Positions 20,401-32,400 of a stretch of DNA of 64,000 bases are shown piece after piece. The notes beneath the pieces were generated by a model. That model did no database searches, had not been told where the DNA came from, and was given only the letters and a program-made list of their open reading frames with translations. Location: positions 21,092,357 through 21,156,356 of the forward strand of contig NC_088178.1 in assembly GCF_028769735.1 (NCBI RefSeq). Reading direction: 5' to 3'. The position numbers were made by a program, and so were the translations under genes. Numbering within the stretch: position 1 is the first letter of the stretch; every line of letters begins with the position of its first letter. The stretch is from Zonotrichia leucophrys gambelii. Its lineage: Eukaryota > Chordata > Aves > Passeriformes > Passerellidae.

Positions 20401-23400
20401 TCCATCAGCTGCAGAGGGTCCAGGTTGCTCCACTGGATGTCTGGGCGGCCCCTGGGCAGAAAGCAGCACTGGGGTCATGGGGGATGCCAAAACCCACAGG
20501 CAGTACCACCATCACCCCTGCCAGCCCATGCCAGGGGTGCTGCGGATGCCCTCCCGGGCAGGATGCGGGGATGCAGCCGAGCTCAGACCCCAGCACGTCC
20601 CTTACCCCCTCCTGGGAATCCCCCGTGCCCTGTGCGCCACAGCGGGCCGTGCCCCGAGTCAAGTAGCGTGCCTGATCCTGTTAGTCCGGGACAAAGCGGG
20701 GGGAGCCGGCCCTGCTGCCTGGCCCCGCTTTGTGTGAGCAGTCAGGCCGATTACTGCCCGTGGGCTAACATCTTGATAGAGGGGAGCAGGCAGGCAATAC
20801 TCCCGGCATCCCTTACAGCCCTTCCTGCCATTTTCCCCCAAGCTGGAGAGTTTGGGGCTCAGCAGAGGTCCTGGGGACTCAGCACAATACTAGCTGGGCA
20901 TGGAGTAGGTTCTTGGAGGTCCAGCAGGACTGCAGGGGACTTGGGTACCCAGGAAAAGGGTTTTTCCCATTGCCTGCAGATGCTCTGCTCCCTCCACCCC
21001 AGCCTGGGGAGCTGGGGGCCAGCTTCCAGCCTCACTCAGCTTCTTTTTTAAGACAGAAAGGACACACAAAAAAGCCAATAACCCAGCCCAGCGCTCCAAA
21101 GAGGGGAAGAAAAGCCCCGAGCAAGTGTGGGCTCTGGGGAGAAACACAGCCTAATAATTCATGAAGGCTGGCTGGGCCAGAGCCGGCCGCTCGAGATTCC
21201 CACATACCAACCGGAGCTGCTGCTGCTTCCAAAGAGAGCCCCTTTTATCTGCTTTCGCTTGCTTCACTGAGCCAGGGCAAATCCTTTTGTCTTTCCATAG
21301 ATTGCTGCTCTTTGTTCTCCCAGCTCCCACCCCGCTCACCCCTTGGCGTTAAAAAGGGGGACGAGTCCCCCTGGGCTGGCCGCGCTCAGCCGGGGTGCCC
21401 GGGCTCCCTCGGCTGCTGGGAGAGAGGAGTCCCGTGGCTGCTCCAGTGCCAGCCTGCCTGCCACGGAGCTCAGCCCCAGAACACTGCCCAAGCCAGGCAG
21501 GCAATGCCACCAGCATCCCCTCTGGCACAGCCACTCCAGCCCCACTTACTCCTGCTCTGGCAGTTCCCCAGCCTGGGATGGAGAGAACCTGAGGTCTTGG
21601 GGGGGCAAAACCAGCCCCCCAGTCCTGGCTGGGGAGGCTGCGGCCCCTTCCCCCTCCTCCCGTCCGCAGCAGCCTGAATAAGGCCACTATTTCATCTATT
21701 TGGCAAGGGGCAGCTTTCAGAGCAGCATTAGCATGAGAAAGCACGGGGCTGCGTTTGCTGACAATGCACAAGCCGCCCCAGCTCTCCCGGACAAACACAC
21801 GCGTAAACAGAAGGAATGTGGGGGAGGCTCCCCGGCCCAAGCCGGGGTCCCCAGCCCCACCACCACCGTGCGAGGAGCTGGCTGGAGTCACTCGCCACCC
21901 AGCCCAGGGACTGTGTGCCCTCCGTGCCCTGGGCACAGCTCACGAGTGTGGGTGCCCCCTCATAATCACAGCACCCACAAAGCGCTGCCAGGGGACCTGC
22001 AGCCTCAGGGACCTGCCTGTGGCACAGCCACTGTCCCCCCTGTCCCCATCCCTGGCTGGTGGGAGAGCATGGCAGGGATGGGATGGGATGGGATGGGATG
22101 GGATGGGATGGGATGGGCCTGCCTGTGGGCTGCAGCCCCCCTGCAGCGGTGCAGCCCTACCTGTGCCACCGAGGCCAGGCAGGAGAGGACAGGGACCTGT
22201 CCCCAGGGTGTTGACCCAGCGGGACAGCAATGGTTGTGAGACCAACCCAGGGGCTGAGCAGGACAAGCTGCAGCACTGAAGCACCGTGGAGCAGACAGAG
22301 CCAAGCTGCAAAGGGAGGCCAAGCACAGCCCCTCGGCAGCATCCCCAGCTCCTGCTCCTACTCGAGGCTCCCCACAGCCCAGGACAGTTCCCCACACACA
22401 CTCACGGGAGATAGGCTGAGCCTCCCTGCAGCTTGGAGCCTTCCCAGAAGCAGTCCAGCGGTGTCAGGATCACACAGGGGAACAGCTTCTCTATCATCTG
22501 TAGGAGGAGATGCGAGGGGTCAGCAGGGATGGATCAGACTCCCCAGTCTCCCCCCCCCCTTGCTGGGCTTCCCAAACCTGTGCCTTCCCACATCCAGCCA
22601 GCAGTGCCTTCCCAGCACCTGGGGCTGGCAAGCCCTGTCCCCAGCACAGCCCATCCACTGCCATTGTTTGATGGACTGACCCCACAGGTCAGCAGCCACC
22701 CCCAGGGGCTCCCTCTGGCCACCCATGACCAGCACTCACCCTCTCGATCATGCCATTCTCAATGATGGGGACACCTGACTTGTAGCAGATCTTGTTCAAA
22801 TCCCACGATCTGGAAAGGCAGAAGGAGGCGCTGAGAACGGGCATATCCCACAGGGGACATGGCAAGGGCAAGAGGGATGTGCAGAGCAGCGAGGGGGTCC
22901 CCATCCCCATCTGGAGCCGACTCACTTTCCGTACAGGGAGACTTGAACCTTGCTGGCGGCCAAGGCCGCCTCGAGGTGGAGCTGCAGGGCCTCCTGTGTC
23001 AGAATGTTATCACCCTCCTTCTTCGGGGTCTGGATCAACATCTGGGACGTGTAGACGGACTCCTCGCCCAGCTTCTCCTTGGTGTAGCGCAGCTCCTGGC
23101 TCACCCGGCTGCCCGCTGTGGAGGGGACCACGATGTGCCCTGTCAGTGCCAGGGCAGGCAGAGCCCCCATCCCACCAATTTGCCCTCCCCATCAGGATGT
23201 CCAGGGAATGGGATGGGCAGAATCAAGGCCACGCAGCATCAGGTGGTGCCGTGATCACTCACAGGGGCTTTTGGTGTGAGGTTCCCCAATTGCTGCATCC
23301 TGTGGGTGCTCACACCCAAGGGATCCAAACAGGGACCACCTCAGGACACACTGGACCAGGCATCTCCCTTCCCACCAACACTACCCAGCCCCAAAGCAGC

Positions 23401-26400
23401 TTGTTGGCTTTGCTCTCACCAGAAAAAAACCCACAGACAGATGGCTGGCGAAGTGGAGTAAAAACTTAACCTGTCCACTTCCACCCGTGCACTGTGGTGG
23501 GTGCTGCAGATGCCCAAAAACAGGAAGCAAAACTGGGGGCACCCAGCCAAGCCCAGCCCAGCTCCTCCATGGCACCCCAAGGCAGCAGGGAAGGAGCGCA
23601 GGGAGAGCAGGCACCCCAAAGTGCCTGCGGCTGTAGGGGACAGGGGAGGGAGGTGGTGCTGGGGACATCACCCTTCCCTGCCAAGGCTTTGGGATCTGTC
23701 CCTCTTGGGCAGCGGGAGAGCTCCGAGCACAGCAGGGCCAGGGTTTCCAGCTGAAGCCACCGACTCCATTTGCGGCAGCCTCGGCATGGAAGAGGAATCC
23801 CCTCCCAGCCAGCGTGGCTGGGGCTGGGACCAAACCCTGCACGGTCTCTCGCATGGCTGAGCACCAGCGCAGGGACAGCTGTCCCCATCCCCTTCGAATG
23901 GGGGGCTCCCATCTCTCCTGGCACAGCAAAGGGGAGGCAACACAGCCCAAAGGAGGGTGGGAAGTGGATCCTGACACCCCTCCCAAGCGCACCACTTGGC
24001 TGCCCTGCTCCAGCCTCCTGCCCTGGCACATCTGGGGTGCAGCCCCCGTCCCAGTGCCACCCACTGGGGTACCCCAGGATGCCCAGCGTGGGATGCTTCC
24101 CAAAGCAGTGCCGCTGGCAGGGGTGAGGCTCCTGCCCAGCCCCAGGAAAGCGAGGGGAGGTCACGATTCATCTGCACCAGGATGCTCCCTCAGCAAGAGG
24201 CGGGGGCCCCGGCGGGCCTGGCCCTCCGCCAGCACCGAGGAGGCCAGAGCGAGACCGCAAATAAGGAGCAGAATCTTCCCTTTTAATGACTTATTATATG
24301 GGTTGGTGTTTTGGTTTTTTTTTTTTTTTTTCCCTGCTTTTTGGGAACGGGGAGGGCAAAGCATCTTTATTGTTCCTGGCTGGGCCAGGGAGCAGCTGGT
24401 GTCCATCAGATGCCAGTTGGGATAGAGGTTGTGCCAGGGACAGGGAGGGGGGGACACGGCCGCGGCTTTTGTGTGTGTGTCAGAGGGGACAGCAGCACCC
24501 AGGGCGAGGGGACGAGGACACGGGGAGGGTGGGTGTCGGCGGTGGGGGAAGTGGGACGCCCATGCCGTTCCCAGCAGGCTGGGAGGTCGGGCGGGAGGTG
24601 CGCCAAGCTGCTCTCATCTCAGCCGTGCCACCCACGCCGCGCCCGGGCGGGAGGTGGGACACAGCGCCGAGGGGGTGCCCGGCAGCGCCGCTGCTCCCGG
24701 GGGATGCATCCTATCCTGCTCCGCCCTGCCCCGCCGGCATCCCCGCCCCGCACGGCCGCGGGAGGAGCCGCACATCTGCAAGCGCGGGGTGGGGGCGAGC
24801 CCCCCGAAAAATTAAAGAGGAGGGGGATAAAAAAAAAAAAAAAAAAAAGGAGAGAGAGAGAGAAAATAAAAAGCCGTCCCTTGTAATTAGTGTTAATTTG
24901 GAACAGGGCACTGCGAGCCGTCAGCAAGCTTCAAAGGCCGTGAGGAAGCCTCAAATTCCAACACCCTAATTAACCAAAGAGCAACATGAAAAGACAAGGC
25001 AGCGCACACAGGGCTGCCAAGGACACTTCAAACGGGCGCACGCCCGCCGGCCGGGCAGCCCGGCAGCGCCGAGACGCCCCACGCCGCACGCAGCCCCCCG
25101 GCCGGCCGGGGAGGGGGCTGCGGCACCCCCATACCAACAATGGGCACGGTAATGAGGAACTGTATGCAAATTCCTCCTTTTTGTTGTTGTTGTTGTTGTT
25201 GTGTTGGGTTTTTGTTGGATTTTTTTTTTTATTCCAATTAACAAAGGGAGCCCTTGGCTTTTTCATGCAAAGGGCTCTCTGGTTCCAATCAGGCGTCCGG
25301 TCCTGCTTACTAACAGCCTGCTCTGCTCCCCGGCAGGGTTTGGCTTCACTGCCCTGGACCCCCAGCTCCCTCCAAAATCCAACAGTAGGGCCTGGGGGCA
25401 GGGCAGTCCCCCGAGGCTGGAGCATCCTCGCTGGGTCTGGGCATTGCTCCTTCGTACCGCTGCTGGGGGGCTGTGGGGGCAGCCTCAGAGCAGTTCTGGC
25501 TGGACCTGGATTGGGACCCTACAGCCACTTGCTCTCCAAACACCTGGGGTGCAGAGCAGGCTCCTGCCGTGCCCCAGCAGCGACAGTGGATGCTAGGAAT
25601 GGGACAGGGTCCCCGGCAGGGAGGGTGGCTGCGTGTGCGGCTGCCTCGCATCTGCCGGGGGAGCCCTCTCCGTAATTACAGCCTCCGCCACAAAATTACA
25701 GAGCAGGGCTGAAGCCTCCCTGCCCCCTTCCCGGCCACCCTGCCGGAGCCATTCCCCCGCACCCCAAACCCTCCTGGCACAGGAGCCACAGCCACGGCAC
25801 TGCAGCCAGCTCAGCCTCACATAGCGGGGCCAACTCGTGCCCTCAGCTGCTGCAGCCAGGACAGAGCCTCAGCCCCTGTGCTGTCCTGGGAGGCGTCTGA
25901 TCCCAGCTCATTCCACATCTCCCCAGGGGCAGCCAGAACCTCCCAGACTCATCTCAGAGGGTTTGGGGTCAGATGAGCCCATGCCAGGTCCTCTGCCCAC
26001 AGCGCAGTTGCAAAGCCCCCCCAGGCCAGGGCTGGCCCCCGTGCAGCCACCCTGCGGGTTGTGACAGCAAGGGGACCTCCCACCACGCTGTCCCAGGGCA
26101 GGGCAGGAGGTGAACAAACCCCGTGGCACCCTGTCCCTGTCTCCAAGCACCCAAGGGTGGGAGGCAGCAGGCTGAGCGTGCCAGGGCAGCATGTCTGGGT
26201 GGCACGGGGAGGGCAGTGGGTGCGGGCAGGCTGCGAGCCCCACACTGAGCCCTCCCTGCCTGGCAAGGCTGAGGGCGAGGGAGGGATGTGGGAGGTGCTG
26301 GGGACCACAGAGAGGTACCAGAGTCTCCCCAGGAAACACATGCTGCAAAGACCACTTTGTCCCATCAGGCTGGGTAGAGGTCACGGTCAACAGCAGTGCC

Positions 26401-29400
26401 ACCACAGTGCAGATGGCACCCACGCACTGCCAGTATTGTCACCGCTTGGGTGTCACCTTGGGTAGCATAGGATGACAGGAAGGGAACACTCCTGGGTACA
26501 CATTCTCCCTTGGCCCCCAAAATCAGGCCCTGTCCACTTGTGTAATGGGGCTACGGGATGTGACAACAAATATTGTTGAGCTGCAGATTGGGCTGGTGCC
26601 CAGGGGATGCTGCAGCCCTGACCCCAGCTGGGCCCACTAGCACAGGACTGGATGAGCAGCTCCCTGTCTACAGCACAACATCCCAATGCTCGGGTTGGGA
26701 ATCGCCACAAAGGCACAGCTGGGAGCAGGACAAGGTCAGGCTGAGATCCCCTGGGAAAAGCCATCCCCAAGGGGAACCCCCCTTGCAGCACCCCCTGCTA
26801 CAAGAGGCACCCAGACCGAGCACATCCCGCGGGCAGAGATGCCTGCCCTGGGCCATCAGAGCCCCAGGGGCTCCGGAGGGACGCCAGAACCATCCCGCAG
26901 CTCAGGCACTGCCCGCATCCCGGTGGGAGGGGGTCCCGAGGCACCGCCCCGAGCATCCCTCGGCTGCAGCTTCCCCGTGCTGAGCGGCGTGCAAGCCGGA
27001 GGCCACCTTCAAAGTGTTGTGGGGCGGATTAGCTGGATTAGGGAGGCAGTGAAAGGACCCATGCTGCTCCGGAGGAAGTCTCGCCCAGGGCACACTGAAA
27101 GAGCCATTTTTACCTGTCCCGGCCGCTACCGCCAGCCTCGCCAAAAGCCCGGCGGCCCCATCCTGTCAAAACACGTCCTGCCGGCCCCATTCACCCCGCG
27201 GCTCTCCCGGCAAGGCGAGGGGGGCAGCTGCCGGCAGATGGGTGCCCCGGCAGCACCGAGGCGCGGACGAGGGCTCGGCGCTGCCCCGGCTCCTCCGGCC
27301 GAACCCACGGAAGGGGCTCCCGGCTCGGCCTAGAGGGGCGGCAGAAGCCGGGGCTGCCTTCAAAAAGCCAGCGGCGGAGGGGCTGAAAGGGCCCGTTTGG
27401 GGCCAGCTCCCCAGCCGCCGGCCCCGGCCGAACTCTTTTGTTTAACGGCGAAGCTAAATTAATGTCTTTATTACCCCAAATCGGGGGGCGGCGGTTCCCA
27501 GCACGGCGAGGGGGGGCACCGGGAGCTCGCACCGCCCCGGCCAGCGCCGAGGGGACAGCGCGACCCCCGAAAAAGAGAGAGGGGGGAAAAAAAAGGGGAG
27601 GGGGGGAGAGGGGATTCAGTTGGGAACTATTCACCGCTAAGACTCCTGTCAGCATTGACATAAATTTCCACTGGTGTTGGCATTTAGGCATTTGCCATTT
27701 CCATATGTATAGGGCTGCCTGTACTAATTATGCTAATCACCCCCTCTGTTGGCTGCTGTGAAAAATGGCCACATTAGGCACTCCACTGCTTGCTAATGTC
27801 ACTTAATGTGTGGTTGAAACATACATTCATCCCCCTCTGAATGGTGAAATTTTTCCACATTGCTGGCTTCATTCAGGCAAGAAATGAATTTTTTGAACTC
27901 AGACCACTTTTCCAGGCCCGAGGGAGAGGCAGATAATAAAACCCTCTTCTTGGGCCCTGGCGCTGCCCCCTCCCAGCCGCCAAATAACATTTAAAACACA
28001 CAAAAAAAGAGCCCGTTCCCTAAGTCCGTAGATATGTCCAAGTTAAAAAAACATATATACATAAAAAAAGAAAAAAATACTTTCTAGGAAATAAAAAAAT
28101 ATGTAAGTTGAAAAGGAAAGCAAAATGGACAGGGGCAGATAAGCCGCAGCCATCTGTAAAGTCTTCCAGTCTCTTTGGGTTAATTAGCAAAATTTTCCAG
28201 CCCAAAAAAGCTGACCAAGCTGTCAAGGAAGGGAAAAGGAAGAGCAAGAGGGTTTGCGCTCACCTCCCAAAGATAAATAAATAAAAGGTGAACTGCCTGG
28301 ACCCCATCTTCTGGTGGGTGGGGGGCGACTGGGGGAGCCTCCTTCCCTCCCCTCTTCTCGAGAAGAAAGGTTCTTTCACAGCCAGAGGGGACTTGGGAGC
28401 AGAGGGGAGAGGCAGGCAGGCAGGTTTTTGGGATAACAGGGACCTCAACACCTCATGGCAGCAACACCCCAGCTGCTGCTCACTCCTCCAAGCCCCCGAG
28501 CATGGGGGCACAGCGTCCCCACAGATACCCAGACCCTGCAGACAGAGAGGACAGCAGGGTGCTGAAGGAAAAATCCCACCAGGCCAGGCAAGACAGTCCC
28601 CAGGCACCCTGGGCTGTCCCTCTCCTTCCTGCAGAGCAATACCTGTGTCACCACACCCCAAGAGAAATGGGGACCCTCTTCCCCAGGACACCAATGTGGG
28701 GACAGAGCAGGGACATGGCAGTCCAGGAGCCACCCCACAGTAGTGAAGCCAGCTCTGGGCAGATCCCAGCAGGCACCTTGCTGCCCCAGACACGGGGACA
28801 AACTGCCATCAGAGCCCCCCAAGCTGTCAGCACCAGCCACACAGAGCCCCCCAATTCACCCGCTCCTTTCTCAGCCCCTGCACAAACATCCCACCCCACA
28901 AACCCACCCACTCAGCAAGAAGACCACCCACCTCTCCGTGTGCCCACCCAGGAACGGCTGTGGCATCCCTGCAGCCCCCACACCCCTCCACGGGACCCAC
29001 CCAGCGCAGTGGGGACAGGGCCGGGAAGAGAGGCCACACAGACAGCGCTGAGGGCGTTCAGTCCCGTCCTTGGCTTCCTCTTGGGGCTTTCCCATTCCCT
29101 GTGCCCCTCTCTCGGCAAACAGAGCCAGCCAGCACCTCCTCTCCATGCTGGCCCGCCGCGGGGGGAGCTCCAGGCTGCATCCCAGCCCTGTCCTGGGTGC
29201 CGAGGAGCTGATGCCCTGTGCCAAGAACTGCTGCAGAGGTCAAGGAAGGACAGAAGCCACTGCCAAGAGGGCTGGGGGCGTCCCAGCTTTGTGCCCCAGG
29301 ATGAGAACAAGAGAGCAAATCCCCCTCACCCCCATAAGATGCGTCCTATTTCATCTCAGCAGCACATTCGGGGTGTCCATGACCCCTCCAGGAAAGGGAC

Positions 29401-32400
29401 AGGGTCTTCTCCAGGGAGACTCAGGAGCTCTTTGAGAGCGCGACGGCTGCGCGGGGCGCTTGGCTGTTCCGGTTAGGAATTAACCCGGCCTTCCTTTGAA
29501 CCAGCCCTCAGCGCTATAAATCAGGCAGACCCATTCACCACCCAGGGCTCTGCCTGCCCAGAGCTCGCCTCCCGGCCCCTTGGCCCTACAGACGCCCTGG
29601 GAGAGCCAGGAACAGCTGCCAGGTGTCCAGAGGTAACTCAACACTCGCCGCTAGCCGGGACTGCAAAGCCTCCGAGGGGCTAATTGCTTCGGAGGAGCCT
29701 AATTGAACATTTCCACAGTCGAGTCCAATTTATGGGGTGACACAGCCTCCTTCCATCTCCCAAACAGGGATACAGGTCAGGCATTACCCCAGAACACCGC
29801 AAGGACCCCTCAGCCAGCCCCCTGGTCTAAGAACATTCCCAGAATTGGGACAGGGGACCCTCTGCTGTCCCACAGGTGGCCGGGGTCACAGCTGAGGCTC
29901 AGGAGGACATACCATCAGCATGGCCCAAGTGCTGACCCCAAAGCAGGGTTGCCCACCCTATTCCCCTGTTTGGGGAGGAGGGGGACAGCACATCAGCATC
30001 ATGCTCCCATGGGAAGCAGGTCCCTTCTCTCCCCTGCTCAGCAGGATCCCGGCTCCCAGAGAGCTGAGCTCAGCCTGTATTTGGGACTGCCTGGCACAGG
30101 GTCACACTCTGCTCCTGCAGCGCTGGGACCTCACCTGGGCAAGGTGGTTTGTGGGTTGGAGCATCACCACCCGCATCCCCCAGCCTGGCTAGGCAGAGGC
30201 AGGTGGTCGGATGCAGTCACCAGAGGCTTCCTGGAACCTTAAACCATCCTGACCCTGAGCTGGGACCCACTGGGCTAGGATGTTGGGCCTGGGATTCCCT
30301 GCACACATACCCTGCCCCTCAGACACCCTACAGCCCTGCCTCAGGAACCACAGTCCCACAAACATCTCCTCACAGACCCAGAGCAGGCAGGAGCTCAGGT
30401 GCCCAGCACCCTGGGGATCCCAAACACTTGGGACCAAGCAGATGGGATACCAACTTTGCCAGCCAAGGAGCAAGAACTGCATTGCTCCAGCCTGCCACAG
30501 TGGCACCAGGCTCACTGTGGAGGACACACACTCCAACCCTGCCACACACGTGGGAACGTGAGAAAGTAATGGCTGAGAAAAATCCCAAAGCAGCTTCAAG
30601 AGCTCTGGATGCAACCACAGAGTCTGGGCAATTGTGTTCCACTCTCCAGAGGCATCCCAGGCCCTCCTGTCCCCTGGTAATGCCCATCCCCACACCAGCA
30701 GGATGGGGTGCAGTGATCAGGGCTGGCCATATGCAGGAGATGCTTTGATCTCACCAGAAAACGCAGAAGCTGAGGCTGGCGGTGAGGCAGGGAGCTACAG
30801 ATGGTTATGGGGAAGGGAGGCAGCCCCACAGCCGATACACGAGACTGAAAGTGTCACCACAAACCTTCCTTCCACATCCTGACCCACGCATGCCACCCCA
30901 TGGGACTAAAGCCATCTCAGACACATCGTCCTTGGTGGTCGCAGGTTGTGCCAGCGCCTGAGGACACTGGGGCTGTGCCACCCAGGAGCGAGGCACGGAG
31001 GGGTCTGCCCCAAGGGCACACTGCCGGGGGAGGAGCCCTCCCAGGAAGGACAAGGGGGGCTCTGAGTAGCACCCCCGGCACCCACACCGTCCTCAGGCAG
31101 CAGCACAGACCCAGAGCGGGGGCTCTGTGCACACCCAGGGCACCCACTGCCCAGGAAGGAAGGGCAGGACTCCCCACGTCAGCGGCGTTTCACCACAGAG
31201 TAAAAAAAAATAAAATTAAATCCAACTCCTGACACCGAAGAAGATGAGAAGCCACGAGAAAGGGAAGGTTCCTGAGAGAGGCCCCCGGCACCCACATTAG
31301 AGCCAGACCGCAGTGTGGGGGAAATCCCCCAAGAGCAGCCGCAGTTGCTGCTGCGGCCGGGCGAGCAGGGAGCTCAGTGGGGCACAGGAAAAGCCGGGTT
31401 TCTGGGCGCTTCCAGCCGTCCCCAGGCTTGGCCCCTTCCCCATCCCGCTCTCCACCCTGATGTGCCGCAAGTCCCATTCCCCTTAACAGGAACAACCACA
31501 GCCGCTTTCCTGGCCACGGTTCCACAAAACGCTGACTCCTTGCTACCCCAAAAGCACAATAAAAATTCAATGGAGCCGGAGCCACGACCCAGAGTGAGGG
31601 AACCACGGAGGGAGCACGTCCCTCCTTCAGCAGGCACAGCTCAGGCGCTGGCTGGACCAGGAGGTACCACTGGATTTCTCTGCTACGTGTTGCAGTGGAA
31701 GGGGGTGATGGAGCCGAGATCTGGGGAGGGGGCACAAACATCCCTGGGGAGTGGGGAGCAGGTGGGAGAGCCGGGCATTCCTGGGCAGGGGTCCGTGCGT
31801 GCATCTGTGTGCAAGCAGCCAGGGAGCGCAGAGCTCTTTTTTTTTTTTTAAATTAAAAAAAAAAAAAAAAAAAGGGGGTGGGAGAGCAAAGTTGCTTCTA
31901 TTGTTGAACCAAATCCAAGAGTAGCTGAGGACCACACAGGGAGCGGGGCGTGGGGGAGGAGGCAGCGCTCCCGCACAAAGATGGCTGACACCCCTCCGCT
32001 GAGCAACATCTGCCCCTGCACAGCACCCCGCGGGGACCCCCGCCCGGGGATCCCCCCGCCGCGCGGACGGGGCTGCCACTCCGGGTGCTGCCCCCCCCCG
32101 GGGGCCCCCCAAAGCCGAAGGCAGGCGCAGGAAAAGCAAATCCCAGACCCGTGAAGCAGGGCTGCAGGGATCGGGGAGAGAAAATCCACGCTGGAGTTAT
32201 TAATAACAAAGGCGGGGGATCAGCCGCTTCCACTCGGAAACGGGGATTTGCTCCCGCCTGACCCTGCCCGCGCTGCCGTTCCCCCCGGGCCCGGGTCCCG
32301 TGCCGGGACTGGCGGCTCCGCGGCGCCAACTCTGCCCCGGTGCGGGGCTGCGGCCGCCCCCGGGGGCTGTTCCCACCGGGAAGGGGGTGTTCAGCACCAT

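Noticed and set aside
28502..29476. 324-codon open frame in PTCH2 intron 2
   Set aside because: It is low-complexity, has no splice partners, matches no family and lies inside an intron bounded by verified PTCH2 exons.
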